Source: Candidatus Omnitrophota bacterium (GTDB lineage Bacteria; Omnitrophota; Gorgyraeia; B26-G9). Taken from it: DNA of 44,409 nt. The stretch spans positions 1 to 44,409 of the forward strand of contig JACQZH010000056.1 in assembly GCA_016213925.1 (NCBI GenBank), given 5' to 3'. The notes beneath the pieces were generated by a model. That model saw only the letters and a program-made list of their open reading frames with translations, searched no databases and was not told the origin of the DNA. Positions 41,515-44,409 of this stretch are shown in pieces. The position numbers were made by a program, and so were the translations under genes. Position 1 is the first letter of the stretch. Every line of letters starts with the position of its first letter.

Positions 41515-42347
41515 TGCACTTAGAAACAAAAATCGCGATTTTTAAAGGCAGAAAGATCAGGAAAACTTTATATCAGAACGAATGGTGGTTTTCGGTAGTA
41601 GACGTTGTGGAAGCGCTTACCGACAGCGCGAATCCGCGTGATTACTGGTATAAAATGAAAGTCCGTGAGAAAGACGAAAGCGGCGTTCAGTTGTCGACAA
41701 TTTGTCGACAACTGAAATTAGAGGCGACTGACGGAAAAAAATATGAAACTGACTGCGCTGATACCGAAGGAATGCTGCGTATTGTTCAGTCTATTCCATC
41801 TCCCAAGGCTGAACCGCTTAAACGCTGGCTGGCAAAGACAGGTTATGAGCGTATCCAGGAAATTGAAAATCCGGAACTTGCTACGAAGAGAACACGAATG
41901 CTTTATAAACTTAAAGGTTACAGCGATGATTGGATTGAAAAACGTATGCGGGGAATTGCCATACGTGAAGAATTAACAGAAGAGTGGCAGGATCGCGGCG
42001 CAAAAGAAGAAAAAGATTATGAAATTTTAACCGCGGAAATATCAAAAGCCACATTTGGTATTGTCCCTTCGGAGTATAAAAAACTTAAAGGCCTGAAACG
42101 TGAAAATTTGCGCGATCACATGGACGATTTTGAGTTGATTTTTACCATGCTTGGCGAACGTTCCACTACTGAAATTCATCGTAATGAGGATTCTAATGGC
42201 ATACCCAAGCTCAAAGCAGATGCTAGCTCTGGAGGTAAAATTGCCGGTGACGCTCGTAAAGCTTTAGAAAAACGGCTGAAAAGGCCGATTGTTTCCGGGC
42301 ATAATTATCTAAAAGAAAAAGAATCACAAAAAAAGATTAAAAAATAA
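41514..42347 (+). CDS. BRO-N domain protein between cas4 and cas1, copy 2
   Basis: 277 residues, a paralogue of the protein at 33028 with the same layout: the BRO-N domain (MHLETKIAIFKGRKIRKTLY, EWWFSVVDVVEALTDSANPRDYWYKM, TDCADTEGMLRIVQSIPSPKAEPLKRWLAK) and the C-terminal LKRENLRDHMDDFELIFTMLGERSTTEIH. The start codon shares its A with the cas4 stop, so translation is probably coupled. It is intact while the copy at 40205 is broken, which suggests that it is being kept. Proteins of this group are regarded as phage antirepressors or regulators; a role as regulator of adaptation genes is inference. It carries a 31-bp palindrome. Confidence 0.9.
   Translation: MHLETKIAIFKGRKIRKTLYQNEWWFSVVDVVEALTDSANPRDYWYKMKVREKDESGVQLSTICRQLKLEATDGKKYETDCADTEGMLRIVQSIPSPKAEPLKRWLAKTGYERIQEIENPELATKRTRMLYKLKGYSDDWIEKRMRGIAIREELTEEWQDRGAKEEKDYEILTAEISKATFGIVPSEYKKLKGLKRENLRDHMDDFELIFTMLGERSTTEIHRNEDSNGIPKLKADASSGGKIAGDARKALEKRLKRPIVSGHNYLKEKESQKKIKK
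41686..41716. repeat. perfect palindrome inside bro copy 2
   Basis: 15-bp arms around the central T at 41701, with the same GTCGACAATTTGTCGAC core as in copy 1. At offsets 10 and 11 from the centre both bases of each pair differ from copy 1 but still pair. Confidence 0.9.
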
Positions 42348-42361
42348 TAAGAATCAAAAAT

Positions 42362-42378
42362 CCTGGACACTGTCCAGG
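42362..42378 (+). promoter_or_regulatory. palindrome upstream of cas1, possible operator
   Basis: CCTGGACA, C, TGTCCAGG: 8-bp arms around one base, in the 47-bp gap between bro and cas1 and 17 bp before the cas1 ATG. It could be a protein site or an mRNA hairpin controlling cas1. Its sequence is unlike the GTCGAC palindromes inside bro. Confidence 0.5.
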
Positions 42379-42394
42379 GAAGCAGGGAATTTAA

Positions 42395-43426
42395 ATGAAA
42401 AAATATTTAAACACTTTATTTATTACGACCCAGGGCGCGTATCTTAATAAGGAAGGCGAAACTGTAGTTGTCAACGTGGAGAAAGAGGTCAAGTTACAAG
42501 TCCCCATTCATACTCTTGGGGGGATTGTGTGTTTTGGCCAGGTGTCAATGAGCCCATATTTAATGGGATTTTGCGCCGAGAATAATGTGGCGGTTAGTTT
42601 TCTTACGGAATACGGGCGTTTTCTGGCAAGCGTTTATGGGAAAACGAGAGGGAATGTATTGCTGCGCCGTGAACAATACCGGAAAGCGGATGATTTGGAG
42701 TTTAGCGCTCAGGCAGCGAAATATATTCTCATTGGGAAAATAGCGAATTGCCGCACAGTCCTTCAGCGTTCTTTGCGCGACCACGAAGATAAAATAGACG
42801 CTTCGGCAATTACCGATAGCTCAAAACATCTTAATTCTTATTTGGATTCTTTAAATAACGCGCCTAATCTGGATGTTTTACGCGGTATGGAGGGCGATAG
42901 CGCTCACGCGTATTTTTCTGTTTTTAATCATTTGATTGTCAGCCAAAAAGAAGATTTTTGTTTTGAAGAAAGAAACCGCAGGCCTCCGCTTGATACGGTG
43001 AATTGTTTGATTTCATTTATATATACTCTGATTTTGCATGACACGCGTTCCGCGCTTGAATGCGTTGGGCTTGACCCTTGCGTCGGTTTTTTGCACCGAG
43101 ACCGCCCCGGACGGGCGAGTTTGGCATTGGATATGATGGAAGAATTCCGGTCGTTTTTAGGGGACCGCCTTGTTCTTTCTTTGATTAACCGTGAACAGGT
43201 AAGCAAGAAAGGTTTTAAAAAATCAGAAACAGGAGCGGTATTGATGAATGATGAAACGCGAAAGGATGTGCTGGTCGCTTATCAAAAGCGCAAGCAGGAA
43301 GAAATCACGCATCCTTATTTAAAAGAAGTTGTGCCGGTGGGATTATTATTTTATTTACAGGCGTTATTGCTTGCGCGTTTTTTACGCGGCGATCTTGACG
43401 GGTATCCAGTTTTTATTTGGAAATGA
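42395..43426 (+). CDS. cas1: Cas1 integrase
   Basis: 343 residues, typical for type I-C. The N-terminal beta domain has YLNTLFITTQGAYLNKEGE. The C-terminal helical catalytic domain has Glu166 in RGMEGDSAHAYF, His234 in GFLHRDRPGRASLALDMMEEFR and the acidic residues Asp246/Glu249 after it. With Cas2 it inserts new spacers at the leader end. The gene is preceded by a palindrome and followed 14 bp later by cas2. Confidence 0.96.
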   Translation: MKKYLNTLFITTQGAYLNKEGETVVVNVEKEVKLQVPIHTLGGIVCFGQVSMSPYLMGFCAENNVAVSFLTEYGRFLASVYGKTRGNVLLRREQYRKADDLEFSAQAAKYILIGKIANCRTVLQRSLRDHEDKIDASAITDSSKHLNSYLDSLNNAPNLDVLRGMEGDSAHAYFSVFNHLIVSQKEDFCFEERNRRPPLDTVNCLISFIYTLILHDTRSALECVGLDPCVGFLHRDRPGRASLALDMMEEFRSFLGDRLVLSLINREQVSKKGFKKSETGAVLMNDETRKDVLVAYQKRKQEEITHPYLKEVVPVGLLFYLQALLLARFLRGDLDGYPVFIWK

Positions 43427-43440
43427 GGTAGAGGTAATTT

Positions 43441-43731
43441 ATGATGGTTTTAGTAAGTTATGATGTGATGACGTCTGAAAAGGGCGGGCAAAAACGGCTC
43501 AGGCATGTGGCGAAGGCGTGTTTAGATTATGGACAGCGGGTGCAGTATTCTGTATTTGAGTGCAATGTTGACCCGGCGCAATGGACCATGCTTCGACAGC
43601 GGCTTATTGAGAGTATTAACAAGGAAAAAGACAGTCTGCGGTTTTATTTTTTGGGGGCTAATTGGCGGCGCAGGATTGAACATGTTGGCGCCAAGGTGGT
43701 AAAAGATTTAGAAGGGCCGTTGATCATTTAA
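43441..43731 (+). CDS. cas2: Cas2
   Basis: 96 residues. MVLVSYDVMTSEKGGQKRLRHVAKAC is the usual type I-C start with the conserved Asp8 after strand 1, and the C-terminus has RFYFLGANWRRRIEHVGAK. It forms the dimer core of the Cas1-Cas2 integration complex. GAGGTAGAGG lies upstream. An ATG at 43444 would remove one residue. Confidence 0.95.
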   Translation: MMVLVSYDVMTSEKGGQKRLRHVAKACLDYGQRVQYSVFECNVDPAQWTMLRQRLIESINKEKDSLRFYFLGANWRRRIEHVGAKVVKDLEGPLII

Positions 43732-43917
43732 AGGTGATGTGCGAATATAAAGCTTCTTAGGTAATAAGGGAAGTTTCGCGCGAGTACGTATTTATTTAAA
43801 AGATAAATAGTTGTGATAAAGGATGTTTGTGAGCGGATTGAAAGTTTATATTATTAAGGTGATGTTCGCAAAAACAGAGATTTAACTCTTTAAGATATCA
43901 TATGTTTTGAAGAGACA
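43732..43917 (+). promoter_or_regulatory. CRISPR leader
   Basis: About 186 bp, AT-rich, no gene, between the cas2 stop and the first repeat. It contains the repeated word AAGGTGATGT-CG at 43731-43743 and 43856-43868. Array transcription and spacer integration usually start from such a region. No clear -35/-10 pair stood out. Confidence 0.8.
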
Positions 43918-44409
43918 GTCGCGCCCTTCGCGGGCGCGTGGATTGAAACAACAACATTATTGCCAAACGCATAAACGGAAAAGGTCGCGCCCTTCGCGGG
44001 CGCGTGGATTGAAACCATACTATACCTACTACAACAGTCGAGATAGTTCAGTCGCGCCCTTCGCGGGCGCGTGGATTGAAACTGGAGCATCGGGAACTGG
44101 GGATACTGGGTCGGGGGTCGCGCCCTTCGCGGGCGCGTGGATTGAAACAATTTTCTTGCTTTTCTTTTCTCTGGGTCAAAGTCGCGCCCTTCGCGGGCGC
44201 GTGGATTGAAACTAGGAAAGAAAGTAGGATGTGCCCCGCCTATAAGTCGCGCCCTTCGCGGGCGCGTGGATTGAAACTCTGAATTGCCTAATATAGATAT
44301 TAGGCATGGTAGTCGCGCCCTTCGCGGGCGCGTGGATTGAAACAAATTTAAAAGGTTCTACTTTTGGAGTAAATAAGTCGCGCCCTTCGCGGGCGCGTGG
44401 ATTGAAACA
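43918..44409 (+). CRISPR. type I-C CRISPR array, cut by the window end
   Basis: Eight identical 32-nt repeats begin at 43918, 43984, 44051, 44117, 44181, 44246, 44312 and 44377. They start GTCGCGCCC and end GGATTGAAAC, with a 7-bp hairpin (CGCGCCC with GGGCGCG) that Cas5c would process. Seven spacers are complete, with lengths 34, 35, 34, 32, 33, 34 and 33 nt. The eighth starts at the last base of the window, so the array continues. All repeats are identical, which fits the leader-proximal, recently grown end. Confidence 0.98.

Noticed and set aside
43890-44345. Open frames across the CRISPR array on both strands with repeating peptide units
   Set aside because: They are translations of the 32-nt repeats and spacers; there is no ribosome-binding site and the repeats explain them fully.

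Overview
The window looks like a chromosomal segment of an uncultured, AT-rich bacterium. The best guess is Candidatus Omnitrophota (OP3). This rests on serial lineage-type secreted proteins with a shared N-terminus, abundant intergenic patchwork repeats, four-helix-bundle (S23/IVS-type) genes and compact housekeeping genes. No rRNA or tRNA gene was seen, so the phylum call is an inference.

Region 1 (about 1-22.5 kb, + strand) is a cluster of eight full genes plus one 99-residue mini-gene that share both ends but nothing in the middle. Each starts with a Lys-rich hydrophobic leader (consensus roughly K-I-I-S-I-I-L-I-Q-x-F-L). Most follow it with an L-[SA]-P-x3-[IV]-x4-F box near residues 34-62. 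All stop right after a C-terminal hydrophobic-hydrophobic-x-[QSR]-[AS]-Ile tail, most often EQAI or GQAI. The cargo differs from gene to gene: a CheD-like cysteine domain, two methyltransferases (one with a ParB-like C-terminus), giant TPR/helical proteins, a winged-helix plus Rossmann-like protein, a SpoT-like HD hydrolase with ACT-like repeats, and a B12-binding radical SAM protein. Between the genes lie modular repeat leaders. A TPR-SPOR protein, a small four-helix-bundle gene and miaA are interspersed.

Region 2 (22.5-27.3 kb, - strand) is a housekeeping run of mfd, a SurA/PpiC-type foldase, pdxA and rsmA, the last three overlapping. The Mfd lacks most of its N-terminal UvrB-like module and the whole C-terminal domain.

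Region 3 (27.3-34.0 kb) is an accessory zone. It begins with a strong promoter driving a terminated structured RNA. It then holds pRiA4b-ORF3, ORF6N, KilA-N, AAA/DUF4143, SEC-C and BRO-N genes, interleaved with debris: three short copies of a cas3 5' end, a solitary decayed CRISPR repeat, a chimeric KilA-N remnant with a 60-bp direct repeat, and hairpin elements in both orientations.

Region 4 (34.0-44.4 kb) is a complete type I-C CRISPR-Cas locus: cas3-cas5c-cas8c-cas7c, then a bro relic and a four-helix-bundle gene, then cas4-bro-cas1-cas2, a leader and at least eight 32-nt repeats. The intact bro gene overlaps the cas4 stop (TAATG) and so is built into the adaptation part of the operon.

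The most unusual observations are the two-ended tag family and a set of long DNA palindromes inside the coding regions of every BRO-N, KilA-N and ORF6N gene. Between the two BRO genes the palindrome is kept by paired, mostly synonymous substitutions.
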